From Hypericum androsaemum (Eukaryota; Streptophyta; Magnoliopsida; Malpighiales; Hypericaceae): DNA of 64,000 nt. Numbering within the stretch: position 1 is the first letter of the stretch; the number at the start of each line of letters is the position of its first letter. Where the stretch lies: NCBI GenBank assembly GCA_963995505.1, contig OZ023192.1:6121001-6185000 (forward strand). Direction: 5' to 3'. The notes beneath the pieces were generated by a model, which made no database searches, had not been told where the DNA came from, and worked only from the letters and a program-made list of their open reading frames with translations. The translations under genes and the position numbers were made by a program. Shown here piece by piece: positions 1 through 10,533 of the stretch.

Positions 1-254
1 AATATGTAGAAAAATATGATAAAAGTCTCGATCTGTTGATTCTACGAATACCGGAAAGCGACAAGAATAAGGGAAACCCTCAATTTTAATAATAAATATT
101 TAACCAACTAAAACAATAACGTGTAGGTCCTATTTATAATGAACTAAAACAAACCTATTAAGTAGAGTCCTATGATAAATTAAACTACTAATATTAATCC
201 AACTACTATAGATAATTAATTAAACTACTACTACTCAATCATATATCTTCATCA
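1..254 (-). repeat. LTR of a gag-only (TR-GAG-like) element, copy A, cut by the window edge
   Basis: This stretch matches, with many substitutions, two other LTRs at 1,568-1,867 and 3,364-3,617. Shared landmarks are a block reading GGTCCTATTTATAA and an end reading ATATATCTTCATCA. About 40 bases of its outer end should lie before the window. Immediately after it, bases 255-265 form a polypurine tract when read on the minus strand (CCAAGGGAGAA), so this is the 3' LTR of a minus-strand element. Confidence 0.75.
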
Positions 255-1350
255 TTCTCCCTTGGTTGGAGAAATTATTTCTCGAATTTGAAGTCGTTGG
301 CAGCTTGAAATCTTTGTATATGCACCTTTTAATAATATCGAGCCACATGGTGATACCTGATATCTTCCATCCCAACAAAAAAATATTTGGAGATCATGGA
401 CCCACAAATAGTCTCCAAATGAAAGACCAAGACCTCACGTCTTTGAACAAATTTTTCGGCATCCTTGAGGGCATTCCACATATTCAGCAGTGGAGAACTT
501 TCAATATGAGAAAACCTATAAACTCCAAGAAAGTCAATGTGCTCGGCATATTCAATCCAATAATCTTGGCTCATGGGTTCAATCTCAGCATAAGTAACTC
601 CAGTGTTAATTGAATTTGCATATTGCCTCATAGCAACAGCATCAATAACACATGACTCGTCAAACAACTCTCTAACTGAATATAATGAGCTTCAGATTTA
701 TCAACATATTCTCCATCAAAGCAATCTTCACCAAACTCACTAGCAATAACTTCTTCAACTTCATCCTCCTCATTAGCATAGGAGTCATAAATTGGTTCAC
801 TTCATCAAACTCGTTCTCCTCACCAGGATAGGAGACATAAATTGGTTCACCATTGTCTTCAGGACCATGAGATAAAAGAGGAACCCTTTCATGGGATGAG
901 TTGAAACCCTCAACAAATAAGTCATCAGCAAAGTCACCAAATTCTTTCCACATTAAAGTCTCACCACTTATTTAAGAAGCTTTATGTTTAGCGACATGAT
1001 CATGATAATAATTCAAAAAAACTTCATACTTTGTACCAGCAAGGTTAAGAACTTCATCAAAGTTATATGGAAAAAGCTTACAGATCAAAAGATCTCTCAT
1101 TGTAATCCATCGAGCGATTCTCTTTTTACCTTCTTGTTGTCTCCGAACTTGCAATGTACTCTACCAATAAAAGAGATCACCTTGTAATCGCAAGATCGCA
1201 AATTGCAATTTAGCTAATTCTGAAAGCATCTCATGATCAAAATATAGATGAATATTCACAAGCCAATTGATAAAATCCATTTTCGAAATTCCCCAATCAA
1301 GACCATGAATATCCCTTGAAGTAAAGAAATTTCTTGGCGAGTGCACAGAT
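255..1350 (-). pseudogene. Gag plus C-terminal tail remnant of TR-GAG-like element A
   Basis: Minus-strand reading gives broken retrotransposon gag. Positions 1,161-1,346 hold a helical gag segment (…FDHEMLSELAKLQFAILRL, then LFYW). Positions 972-1,154 hold the following gag segment (RRQQEGKKRIARWITMRD…LLICKLFP). These resemble the W…RR..GK..I..W..M core of the plant Retrotrans_gag family. An acidic tail follows at 672-953 (EFGDFADDLF, EPIYVSYPGE) and at 329-667 (EHIDFLGV, a W..L…E..VQ block, SKYFF). No protease, reverse transcriptase or integrase is present between gag and tail. Frames are interrupted by stops. The 5' LTR of this copy is absent; sequence beyond about 1,350 is unrelated. Confidence 0.6.
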
Positions 1351-1461
1351 TTAAAAATAAAGCTTGACCGGTGCTTCCGGCAAGATGCAAGTTCTCTATA
1401 ACTTCCTCTTTTGTTTCTATTTTTTCCAGGTGTTTAGTCTTTGTGGTAAATCTTCACCTGT

Positions 1462-1560
1462 TCTGAGAAAGCTGTGAAGCGAAAGGCTAATTTTGAGGAG
1501 TCTAAGAAGCGGAAATACATGCTTCAAGAATTGAGAAAGGAAATGGCCGCGGGAAGCTGA
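1462..1560 (+). pseudogene. Possible last coding exon of a lysine-rich host protein (unrecognised)
   Basis: An open frame reads SEKAVKRKANFEESKKRKYM, continues LQELRKEMAAGS, and ends at TGA 1,558-1,560. A pyrimidine-rich tract ending TTTTTTCCAG lies about 35 bases upstream (near 1,428) and could be a splice acceptor. The amino-acid composition (Lys/Arg/Glu-rich, helical) looks like a real protein C-terminus. I do not recognise the family. It sits between the remains of element A and the left LTR of element B, so it may be the end of a gene into which element B inserted. Confidence 0.3.
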
Positions 1561-1881
1561 TGTAGGTTGATAGGAAATTGTGAATTCGTTGATTTTGAGA
1601 ATACCCGAAAAATATAATAAAAGTCTTGATTTATTGATTCTAAGAATATCAGAAAGTCAGAAGAATAAGGGAAACCCTTAACTTTTAATTAATCAAATTC
1701 AACAAAATAAAACAATAGAAAAGAGGTCCTATTTATAAAGAACCAAAATAAACTTATTAACTAGAATCCTACTATAAATAAACTATTAATATTAATCCAA
1801 CTACTATACATAATTATTCAAACTACTAATACTACTCTACCATATATCTTCATCCTTATCTCTATCATTACCTCAACATAT

Positions 1882-2456
1882 TCAAACTTGGAGAAAATCA
1901 ATGTGCTTGACATACTCAACCTCATAATCATGGGCTATGTGGAATATGGTCTCAGTCACCAACTCATCGACAACTCTATTATAAACTCCACTATCAATGG
2001 AAGCTACATCCCCTTCATCAACCTCGTCCTCATCAGGGTAGGAGTCATAAATTGGCTCACCATCATGGGATGATTGGGAACTCTCATCAAAACGTTGTCC
2101 ATCAAATAAGTCATCAGCGAATTCACCAAACTCTCCCCAAACCAAAGCCTCTTCAACTTCTTCAGCTGGTGCATTCCGTTATTTCCTCGAGATCTCAGCC
2201 ATCTCGTGATTCAAGTCAGCCCAAGTAGCTTGAATCTCAGGCAACTTCTCAACCATCAGATAAAATTGACGATTATATTGTTCCCAAAAGCAACGGTGCT
2301 TATCATCAATATCATTCCAAATGTCGTAAGCATGTTGGAGAATAACTCATAAATTAGCTTCTCTTTCATCTTAGGCCATAGAGAGATTTTCTCCTTACCA
2401 TAGCGTTTTCGTCGAAGATGTAAGTCGGACCACCAATCCATAAGATCACTAAGCAA
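1882..2456 (-). pseudogene. Gag C-terminal part and acidic tail ORFs of element B
   Basis: Two minus-strand segments are visible. The first, 2,256-2,456, carries a gag core (LMDWWSDLHLRRKRYGKEK followed by SLWPKMKEKL). The second, 1,882-2,145, starts GEFGEFADDLFDGQRFDE, continues with an acidic EPIYDSYPDEDEVDE stretch and ends KHIDFLQV. The same order occurs in element A and, without gag, in the LTR element at 16,500-18,892. The frames are not continuous, so this copy is dead or strongly decayed. Confidence 0.55.
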
Positions 2457-2829
2457 TTGTCGTTTGACAAATCTGACTTTATCCAGCTCCGCAAACTTGT
2501 GAACATCAAATTATATCTCCATATTGACAAGCCACTTAATGAAACTTCTTGTCAAAATTTTTTCATCGAGATCCAAAAAATCACACAAAGTAAGGATATG
2601 CAAGATACACATAATAGAATTAAGCATCTTCAATTAAGCCCAAAAAGGACTACTCTGTCAGTTCACAAAACCTGCTGGAATCAATATATAATTTTACCGT
2701 GCTGATAAAATTCCAAACGGCCCACGGTCTGGAAAACTTCAGAATCGTACTTACAGTTCCGTCAGCGTTCAATATCAGTCCACGAAATTTCCAAATCACC
2801 AAAAATCCTAATCGAAAAAAAGGGAGAAC

Positions 2830-3320
2830 CAAACCAGTAGCAACCAAGTGTGGCGGCAGCGGCTCCGATGACGGGTGACCAGACGTGGTGCATCATCGGA
2901 CGGTGTTGGATCAACGGACGACCGGTTTGGTGGCGACGGAACGGCGGTGGCTTCGCTAGGGTTGAAACCAACGGTCGGGTTTCTCTCCAGGCCCACGGAT
3001 CTCTTCTACAGCCGCAGGAGAAGGCGGCGCTGTGTTGGACGGACGACCTAGACTTGGCTGGTGGCCGATTGGAGGTGCGTCGGTTGTATATGGCGTCGGG
3101 ACTTCTTCTCAACGACCCGTCGGGTCTCTCCTTCGCGACCACGCAGCTCGGGGAGGAGCGGCGGGAACAAACGAAGAGTGTCGATGTCGACGGCGGGAGC
3201 GCAGTGATGGTGTCATGGACCTTCTCCTGAGACTTGCGGTGACGGCGCTCCTTGGGTTTCAGAAACCCTCGTTCTTCTTCAGCTTTTTTTGGTTTTTTTA
3301 ATAGAAAGAACTCCAATCAA
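2830..3320 (-). other. GC-rich leader segment of element B
   Basis: This segment is much richer in G and C than everything around it. The minus strand holds a 184-residue open frame (2,762-3,316, starting MEFFLLKKPKKAEEE) rich in Arg, Ser and Pro. I see no known domain. Its place next to the primer-binding site suggests an element leader or a captured host fragment. The plus strand is also open over much of the region, so coding status is unproven. Confidence 0.3.
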
Positions 3321-3617
3321 TCGGATCGAACATGCCAAGAATGATGAAGCTCTGATTAATAACTGATAAGAGATCGTAAATCCGTTGATTTTGAGAATAC
3401 CTGAAAAATACAATTAAAATCTTGATCCGTTGATTTTAAGAATATGATAAAAGTGAGAAAAACAATAAAGAAAAGGTCCTATTTATAAAGAATCAAAATA
3501 AATCTATTAACTAGAATCCTACCATAAATAAACTATTAATATTAATCCAACTACTATAGATGATTATTCAAACTACTAATACTAATTTGCCATATATCTT
3601 CATGCTTATCTCCATCA

Positions 3618-4986
3618 GAAGAGCTGAGCAAAAGAGCTATGCATTATCTCATACCTCTTGATGAATTTGAGTTATGAGGTCCTTGCTGATTGATGAACTT
3701 GGAGACTTTTTTCTGAGGTTTTGCCTTGGAATGTGATGTAGGGCATCCATAAGCCTTCTGAACTTTAGAGAATTTTTTTTTGAGGGATTGGTTATAAGCT
3801 GTTTGGTAGATATCGGATACAGTTAACTTTCATAAGATTCATGCCTGTTCAAAGATGCGTTGTGATTCTTAGGACAGATCTTGGAATAGCCAAACGTGAT
3901 TCATGAATGGATGAGATTCACCTGCAATTATGTGATTCTTTTGCTCCTGACAGGGTTAGTCTTGGTGTACTCGTGCTTTTTGCTATGGAGAATTGGCTCA
4001 CTAGGAAGTCAGCGGAGGAGGAGACACTAAGACAACCTCCGGATGAACTTAATGTACCAACAAATAAAAGTACTATCTTTAATCTTAAAAAGAAAAATCT
4101 CTAGTAGTTCTCTAACAAACTTTGGTATGTTTTAAAGATATTCAAAAAAGTTCTTCTAAACTTTGGCACATCTTTCACATTTTTTTAGCATCTTCGAAAG
4201 CATTCTTCTAGGGCCCCCTGGGTAAAGTTCTGGACCTGCACAATGCATCTTCACCGTAATTTCAGTTTCCATTTTATGATTGTTGCAATGATTAAAAATA
4301 ATTACTTCGAAAGGTCTATAATTTATTATTAAGATACTCTCGTTGGGATTAGCACATAGAGTTGCTAGTAGTAAAAATTTAGTTATTTATTGTCTTAAGA
4401 TTTTAAATTATGGTATCATAGCTAATTGTTCTTCTATGACATGTGACCCAATTTTGTTGCTTAGATAACTTTCGTGTCATGACACAGTAAATCAAAATTT
4501 GTGCAAATTTCAATGTATGAGTTTAATAAATCAAAGATCGTGTAAACTTGACTAATGAGTTTTGGTAGAAGGGCGTGTTGGAATTATTACATCGAAAATT
4601 GCACGTGTGACAAAGTTATTTTTTAAGTGTGAAATTTACCTATGTCTTGAAATTATGGATTGAATATAGAAATTCGAAACTCCTTTTGATGGAAAAAGGT
4701 ATAACATTGACAATGTATAGACCACGAAAATTTCATGTTTTCAATAAGTTCTTTTCATATTTTCGATTCAAATGGGCACATGATGGTCCTACTTCAATTG
4801 TTGTATACTAGTTTCTCACATGGCACGAACTAAACTGCGTCCTAAAACTAGTACAGAAAGAAGCAAGAGAGAGATTCCCAAGATTAGAAATGTCTTGAAG
4901 CTTGCCAATAAACAATGAAAAATGTTCAAATTCTTTTACAGCTGTTTGGAAACTTAAAAATGATGAAAATTGGAATCGTTGTCTTA
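3618..4986. other. Intergenic stretch without recognisable gene
   Basis: AT-rich sequence. Only short open frames occur on either strand (the longest about 65 residues at 3,907-4,104, plus strand) and none resembles a known protein. A string ATTACATCGAAAATTGCA near 4,587 resembles part of the segment near 6,334 and is of the kind seen in copia LTRs. Confidence 0.5.
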
Positions 4987-4995
4987 AAGTTTAAA

Positions 4996-6038
4996 GGGAA
5001 AAGTCCACATTAGTACTCTGTGGTATACCCCAAAATCACTTTAGTACCTTGTGGTAAAAAACTGACCAATCGAGTCATACTTATTCTAATTAAGATAAAA
5101 AAAGGTCCACGGGCAGCTGCCCGAACCCTACCCGTCCTGCCCGAACCCTGCCCGTCCATGTGGAACAGCCACATCAGCATCCGCTGATGATGTGGCACCA
5201 TCTCTCTCCTCCTTCCCCTCTCCCTCCACCTCCTCCTCTTCTTCTTCCCTCGAAACCCATTTTCCTCCTTTTAGCGGTAACCGCCATCGGCTTCTTCATC
5301 GCTTCAGCCGTTATGTAGATTACATCCCAACAAACATGCTCCTTAAACCCCTCGTACCCCAATCCAGAGAAATCGTGGACTTGGAAACTGGGCTCCACGG
5401 CCGGAGGTAGTTAAAGACGGAGTGGTACAGAGGTGGGCCCCCCCACCGGTGGGGCTTCGAGGGGAAGGAGCTGGGCCGGAGGGTAGCGACCACTCGTTGT
5501 CCTTCGAGGAGGGGGACGATTATGGGAACACCCTCATCGACGGCGGTCGCAAGCTCAGCCGTAGAACATCGACTTTATGGATACGAACAGCTTCGACAAG
5601 ATGGCGAAGAAGGGGATGTGTTGGAGGTCTGGTTCGTCGTCGAGTGAGTTCACGGCAAGGTGGTGCACGTTGTGGGTCCACTTCCACCACGCGATGCTTA
5701 TTTCGGTCATGTAGTTGCCAGAGATAACCTTGTCAAGTGAGTTCATAGAGGTTGGTGCAGCTAAAAGGAGGAAGATGGGTTTCGAGGGAAGAAGAAGAAG
5801 AGTAGCATGAGGGAGAAGGGAAGGAGGAGAGAGATGGTGCCACGTCATCAGCGGATGCTAATGTGGCTATTCCACATGGACGGGCAGTGTTCGGGCAGGA
5901 TGGGTAGGATTCGGGTAGCTGTCCGTGGACCTTTTTGATGTTAATTAGAATAAGTATGACTCGATTGGTCAGTTTTTTACCACAGGGTACTAAAATAATT
6001 TTGGGGTATACCACAGGGTACTAATATGGACTTTTTCC
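4996..6038. mobile_element. Mutator-like element (Pack-MULE) with captured desaturase fragment
   Basis: A 1,043-bp element flanked by a perfect 9-bp target duplication, AAGTTTAAA (4,987-4,995 and 6,039-6,047), the size expected for Mutator-like transposons. It starts GGGAAAAGTCCACATTAGTAC and ends GTACTAATATGGACTTTTTCC. The two arms are long inverted repeats, roughly 4,996-5,275 and 5,755-6,038, including a shared GC-rich part (CACGGGCAGCTGCCCGAAC on the left). The unique core (about 5,280-5,750) carries a sphingolipid delta-8 desaturase piece. A second minus-strand frame (5,270-5,398; EPSFQVHDFSGLGYEGFKEH) is also present, from a source I cannot name. No transposase is present, so movement would need one supplied in trans. 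Confidence 0.85.
5555..5735 (-). pseudogene. Sphingolipid delta-8 desaturase gene fragment inside the MULE
   Basis: The minus-strand frame reads ISGNYMTEISIAWWKWTHNV, then HHLAVNSLDDEPDLQHIPFF and ends SMFYG. It carries the second histidine box of plant fatty-acyl/sphingolipid desaturases (HxxHH, here HNVHH) and the adjoining NSLD.(D/E)PDLQHIP signature of the long-chain-base delta-8 desaturases. Only about 55 residues of a protein of roughly 450 are present, ending at a stop. There is no cytochrome b5 domain and no other histidine box. It lies wholly in the unique core of a MULE, so it is a transduplicated exon piece and not a gene. Confidence 0.75.
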
Positions 6039-6047
6039 AAGTTTAAA

Positions 6048-6760
6048 ATATAAGAAATTGCAATCCACCACTGTCTCTTCTGTATCCCCAGTAGCATGAA
6101 GATTCAGCTCGTCAGGCTTTTCGACAATTCGTCTAATTGTTTTCTTATAAATAATTTTGTTTTAAAATATCAAACATAAAGTTGATTACATTGATATTTT
6201 TGGCCACCTCCTCCCCTCAAGCAAGGGATCCCTCCTAGATAATTAATACATTTGGCCCAATCTGGTAAGATCCAAGCTGGTAAGGCCCAAGCTGAGGCCC
6301 ATGATAGAAATGGAAAAACCATTACCACATCGAAAATTGCAAGAGATTTTTCCTTGTTTATAAGGAGAAGCTCCTAGCTAGTGTAACATTAAATGTTTCA
6401 CCTAGAGGGCTGTCCGAGATTGCCTGCGAGGATGGTGCAAAACACCATTTGCACCATCCGAGCCCGCGCACGTGCGTGTGCGCATGGCGCATTGGACGCT
6501 TTGTGGCGCACTTGACATTGGCTACCACTACAAGGGAATGAATGCTGGAGCTCGAATCGTCTGCTATGGAGATAGAATAATATTATGATTCAGATCTGCT
6601 GAGCTAATAATTACATCTTACAATTAAGGATATGTGCATAAGGTATGAATTGATCCTGGCGCCAACTAAGGAAGGAGTCGTTGTAGATGATCTCTGTGAT
6701 ATGTATGGAATTGATTGTAGCATCATATCTCCAGCCAGGATGACCTTCTTACCATATTTT
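6048..6760. other. Spacer with LTR-like features and a 12-bp perfect hairpin
   Basis: No coding capacity seen. Positions 6,230-6,460 look like part of an LTR or leader: a string CACATCGAAAATTGCAAGAG, a TATA-like TTTATAAGGAG near 6,357, then GC-rich sequence. At 6,430-6,441 GGATGGTGCAAA pairs perfectly with TTTGCACCATCC at 6,448-6,459 across a six-base loop. No partner LTR was found. Confidence 0.4.
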
Positions 6761-6779
6761 CACAATATAACTGCATCAT

Positions 6780-9700
6780 ACATATATAGAAACAAGGATG
6801 GGTAGCAAGTATCACTTATGTTAGTTATCACCAAGTTCGCATCTGATTTTGGCTTGCATTAAGTTGGGAAACAGCATCTGAACGTAATAGTAGCAGGTCA
6901 CATATGCAAAAGCTTCATTGACTACCAGGAGAATGCTCATCATAAGAAGTATGCTAACAATTGTAAGACTGATGTATAATCACGATGCATCTCCTAGAAC
7001 ATATACCTTGGACTCCAAAAAAGAAATCTGTTGAAGAAGCCGATCATTTTCCCTCTCTAATGACTTAATCTTCCTGGCTCCACTATTTAGCCTCTCACTG
7101 AGTAGCTCTATCTCCTGAAGTTGACGATGATGACTGATCACTTTTGCTTTATTTATATCACTCTCCAACTCCTTAATGCAAGATTCCTTTTGAGAAAGAG
7201 ATAACTCTAGCCCCTGTAATTGCAAATATGCGTATGAAGATTAATATAAAAGATCAAGACAGTTCTGAAATAGAAGAAAGACGGTGACAATACCTGAAGT
7301 ATGTTTCCATCAGTAAATTCTTCCCCTAACTGATCACTTTTCGACCTTTTCAGTTCTTCAACAGCTTTTCTCAAAGTATATCTCTCTCTATAGTGACTGG
7401 AAATCTGCAGAGACTCGGCATAATTATATAACTAGGCAATTGGAACCTTAAAAACTGAACACACAAAGAAAACAGCATGCCGGAATGTTTTCAAATCCAA
7501 CTAAAACTGCTTCATGCTCGGAGGACGACACTTTGGACAAGCACTCTTTCACGTAAAAAGCATCTCATATTGATTGGAGAGCTCAGCAACCATTCAAGAA
7601 TGGTATAGCGCAAAGCTATTCACCAGAACACAGAAAATTTTGAGAGAAGAATCAAACATGGAAGTGAACCCACTCGATCTTATTCTTGGGATTTTCAATT
7701 GCTAGTTGCGAGTGTGGTGGGCTGGTTTACTCATTGCCTTAAGACTTTTGGTAGGATATGCAAATTCCTATACTTATCAACAAAACAAGCATAGGAGCCA
7801 TATAGAAGAGAATAGGCAAATAGCAGAAAAAACAATTATAACTTGGTTTATGCATCTCAATAATAAGTCACCAATAAATTCTTCTGCTTCATGCCGTGTT
7901 TCAATGCCTCCTCCTCTTTAAGAATGGCAGCCCCCAACCCCAAATAACAACAAAAATTACAAAGTGTCCCTAGAGTGGCTGACTAGTGTATGAGTAAGAG
8001 AAGGGTGGGTGCGGCTATATCCTTGCATTTCTACAAAACGATTGTTTCCAGGTCTCGAATTTGTGATCAGCAGGTCACCTGAGAAGCAACTTACGATTGC
8101 ACCCAGACTATCCCCTCCCCGAAACAAAAACAAAGAAGAGCAAGAATTTAAAAGCTAGCTACTTATCTGAATTCCTGAATCAGAATGTAGCTGTAAGCAT
8201 ACTTTTGCAGAGCTGCAAACTTCATCGGAATATCATTAGAGCAGGAGACTCCAGGAATGCTGCTCGCAATTGACTTCCAAGAAGACAACTCTTCCTCCAA
8301 CTTGCTCATATTTAGCTCAACTGACTGTAGTCTAGACAGGTTAATCTTTGCCCTCTCTCTGCGACTCCTCTCTTCCAATAATTTCTCATTTAGTATCTCA
8401 ATCCCTTCATGGGTTGATTTCAGCTTTCTTGCTTCTCTGACTTCAGACTCCTGTCAATCATAGAGCAAGTACATCACCATCTTCCAACAATGGAGACCAT
8501 GTGAACAAATATAACAATCAGCAATTTAAAACACCCTTGTGAAAACCAAAATTTGAAACAGTTATGAAAGCTGAACATAATAATAATTCCTAGTTTGCCT
8601 TAGCAGTGGCCAACAATAGTCTGATACAAGACCTTTATGGAAGCTTATAGTCCACTACCAGTCTATAGTACCAAAAATAATGAGTTAGATGTTGCACCTG
8701 TGATGCATCACATTGTCAATTGTAATGTTACAGAATTCTCAAATCACAATGTGCAGGCTAAAGGAGATGCGAAACAAGCTCACTGTTCGCCCCGTTGCGC
8801 ACTTGCTGGGGGTAAAGGAGATGCACCAAATCCGGACTTGATTCACCAAGATATTCCATAGCAGCTGTCCCGGAAATCACTCCTTGATCTGCCAAAATCC
8901 GCAGCTGTTACAACTGCCTTATCAGGCCAATATCTTCTTCCTTGGTAGCTGATTATATACTGATTCCCTGTCAGTTACTGCACAGATCTGTATATACTGT
9001 ATCACCATGTACAAGCTGAATCATCAATACATAATACAGTTTACAGCCCATCTTCTGCGTCAAACAGACAACCACTAATAACCAACAGATAAAACCAACA
9101 ATGCAAAAATCTTCGCTCAATGTTAGCCAAGCACACGATTCACTGAGCAACATGAATGCACAAGCATATCACACCAAACGCCAATTCTATGGAATAAAAC
9201 TAGGGGCTCCGTCATGAAGCAGAGGCAGAAACTTCTTCTCTCGGAAGTGAGCGGATTGTTGCTTGCTCACAGCCTTACACTACTAGAGCGTTTGTACAAG
9301 GTGGAGGCGCGTGTCGATCCGATCTCCTTCGAGGATTTGCACGCCCAATTGATTACAGAGAGGGCGTTAGTATAAGTCCCCCACATGACCTCCTCGTCAT
9401 ACGGAAGCGGTTCTAACAATGCACCAATCAAAGGGAAGATGAAGTGACTGTGCACAGTATCATTTTATAAAATGAGGTATCCCAAATAGAACAATTCGTT
9501 AATCTAAGCAGAAAGTTGACCCCACCTCCTCGAGTTGCATTTTCATATCTCCGAGCTGGTTCTTGTAGTGTTTCCGCTTTCCATGATTAGCTCTGCATTG
9601 CATCTTTTCTATCTACAAGCAATAGAAACCATCACCAACTTTGACTTTGAAGTCCTGAGAAAGTCAACAGAAACCATTAGAAGAAAGGACTAAGAGCAGC

Positions 9701-9872
9701 TACTCACATCCATTATTCTTGAGTTAGATGACTTTGATTCTTGTTGCAGCTGCAGCAGCTCTCGATTGAGGCGTTTTTCTCTCTTCCTATACTTTCAAAC
9801 AGATTGCCAAGTTTTCTCTCTAAGTCACTTACTTCCAATTCAGCAAAGTTTCTTTCATTTTCAAGCTTCACC
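6780..9872 (-). pseudogene. MAD1: MAD1 spindle-checkpoint gene, broken copy 1
   Basis: MAD1 is a coiled-coil protein that holds MAD2 at unattached kinetochores and nuclear pores. Exon-like pieces on the minus strand, in order: 9,709-9,872 (KLENERNFAELEVSDLERKL), 9,526-9,614 (KMQCRANHGKRKHYKNQL), about 8,175-8,451 (ERSRRERAKINLSRLQ, ELSSWKSIASSIPGVSC), 7,880-7,930 (partial), about 7,290-7,410 (RKAVEELKRSKSD) and 7,010-7,215 (QGLELSLSQKESCIKELESD). The same exons, with similar introns, recur at 36,900-38,830. Lesions: a frameshift near 9,785 in the first exon; an insertion near 7,375; an exon cut at 7,930 by a deletion that fuses it to intron sequence. All exons after 6,980 (the C-terminal third, including the MAD2-interaction and globular regions) are missing. 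The exon matching 38,919-39,035 was not found. Confidence 0.75.
9214..9378 (+). pseudogene. Copia-type gag fragment
   Basis: A 54-residue plus-strand frame (MKQRQKLLLSEVSGLLLAHS… ending ITERALV, TAA at 9,376-9,378) contains ISFEDLHAQLITER. This resembles the SFE.LH..L..HE stretch near the end of the UBN2-type gag domain of plant Ty1/copia elements. It lies inside an intron-sized gap of the broken MAD1 copy 1, on the opposite strand. No LTRs or other element parts were seen beside it. Confidence 0.4.
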
Positions 9873-10533
9873 TAAACAAAATTGTGGATAACCAAGCAAA
9901 TGGCATAGCGGCAGTAGAAAAACAATAACCATTAAGACAGGTTGTTGATACATAAATTAGCATTCAAGATGTAAAACATAAGAAAATAGATTTGCAGAAT
10001 TAATACTTTTCATGGTCTAATTGTCAGGATCATTTATGTACCTTGTGAGACCAAAAACAAGGGTTGGCTAACCTTTTTCCTAGGTAGACTCTGCACCAAC
10101 AATTACACGACAATGAAGAACTAAATTTGGGACTGAAAACAGTCTCATGCACCATGTTAATCATATGTCCATGCAACAAGTGGCAGAGTAAATCAGATCG
10201 TTTCCACAAACGATACAAACCCATAAATATTCAGATTAATATCCACAAATCAAGTATCTGAAATCAAGTTCGAAACATAATCGACAAGGTGACCAAAAAA
10301 AAATGCCGAGAATCAACATCAAAGAAAATTAAGATTATACCATCTACGGGATTCATCATCACGAGATTTGCAATTACAGACACGATGACTACAATCTTCA
10401 TAGAGCTAATACATGACAAAAAATTTCTGAGATTCTCTAAATCTTTGGCCACGGTCCCCGAATCAAACCACTTGTCTTCGGGAACAATCTTTTTCTTCCT
10501 TAAGATCTCCTCCACCACTTTTGTCTTCAGATG

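Larger units (their letters stand above)
1568..3617 (-). mobile_element. Non-autonomous LTR element B with gag and tail only (TR-GAG-like)
   Basis: The LTRs are 1,568-1,867 and 3,364-3,617; both start TGATA and end ATCA. A degenerate primer-binding site complementary to initiator tRNA-Met (AATCAGAGC on the minus strand) abuts the right LTR at 3,345-3,363, so the element reads on the minus strand. Internal order is: GC-rich leader (2,830-3,320), gag remnant (about 2,256-2,640; WWSDLHLRRKRYGKEK and KMKEKL), acidic tail (1,882-2,145; EFGEFADDLFDG, EPIYDSYPDE, KHIDFLQV). No pol is present. This fits the TR-GAG class (LTR elements with only a gag ORF). Target duplication is uncertain: GAAGC sits 15 to 11 bases before the left LTR and GAAGA follows the right one. 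Confidence 0.65.

Noticed and set aside
2850..3301. Two overlapping plus-strand frames (126 and 89 residues) in the GC-rich leader
   Set aside because: GC-rich sequence lowers stop frequency on all frames; no motifs and no conserved start.
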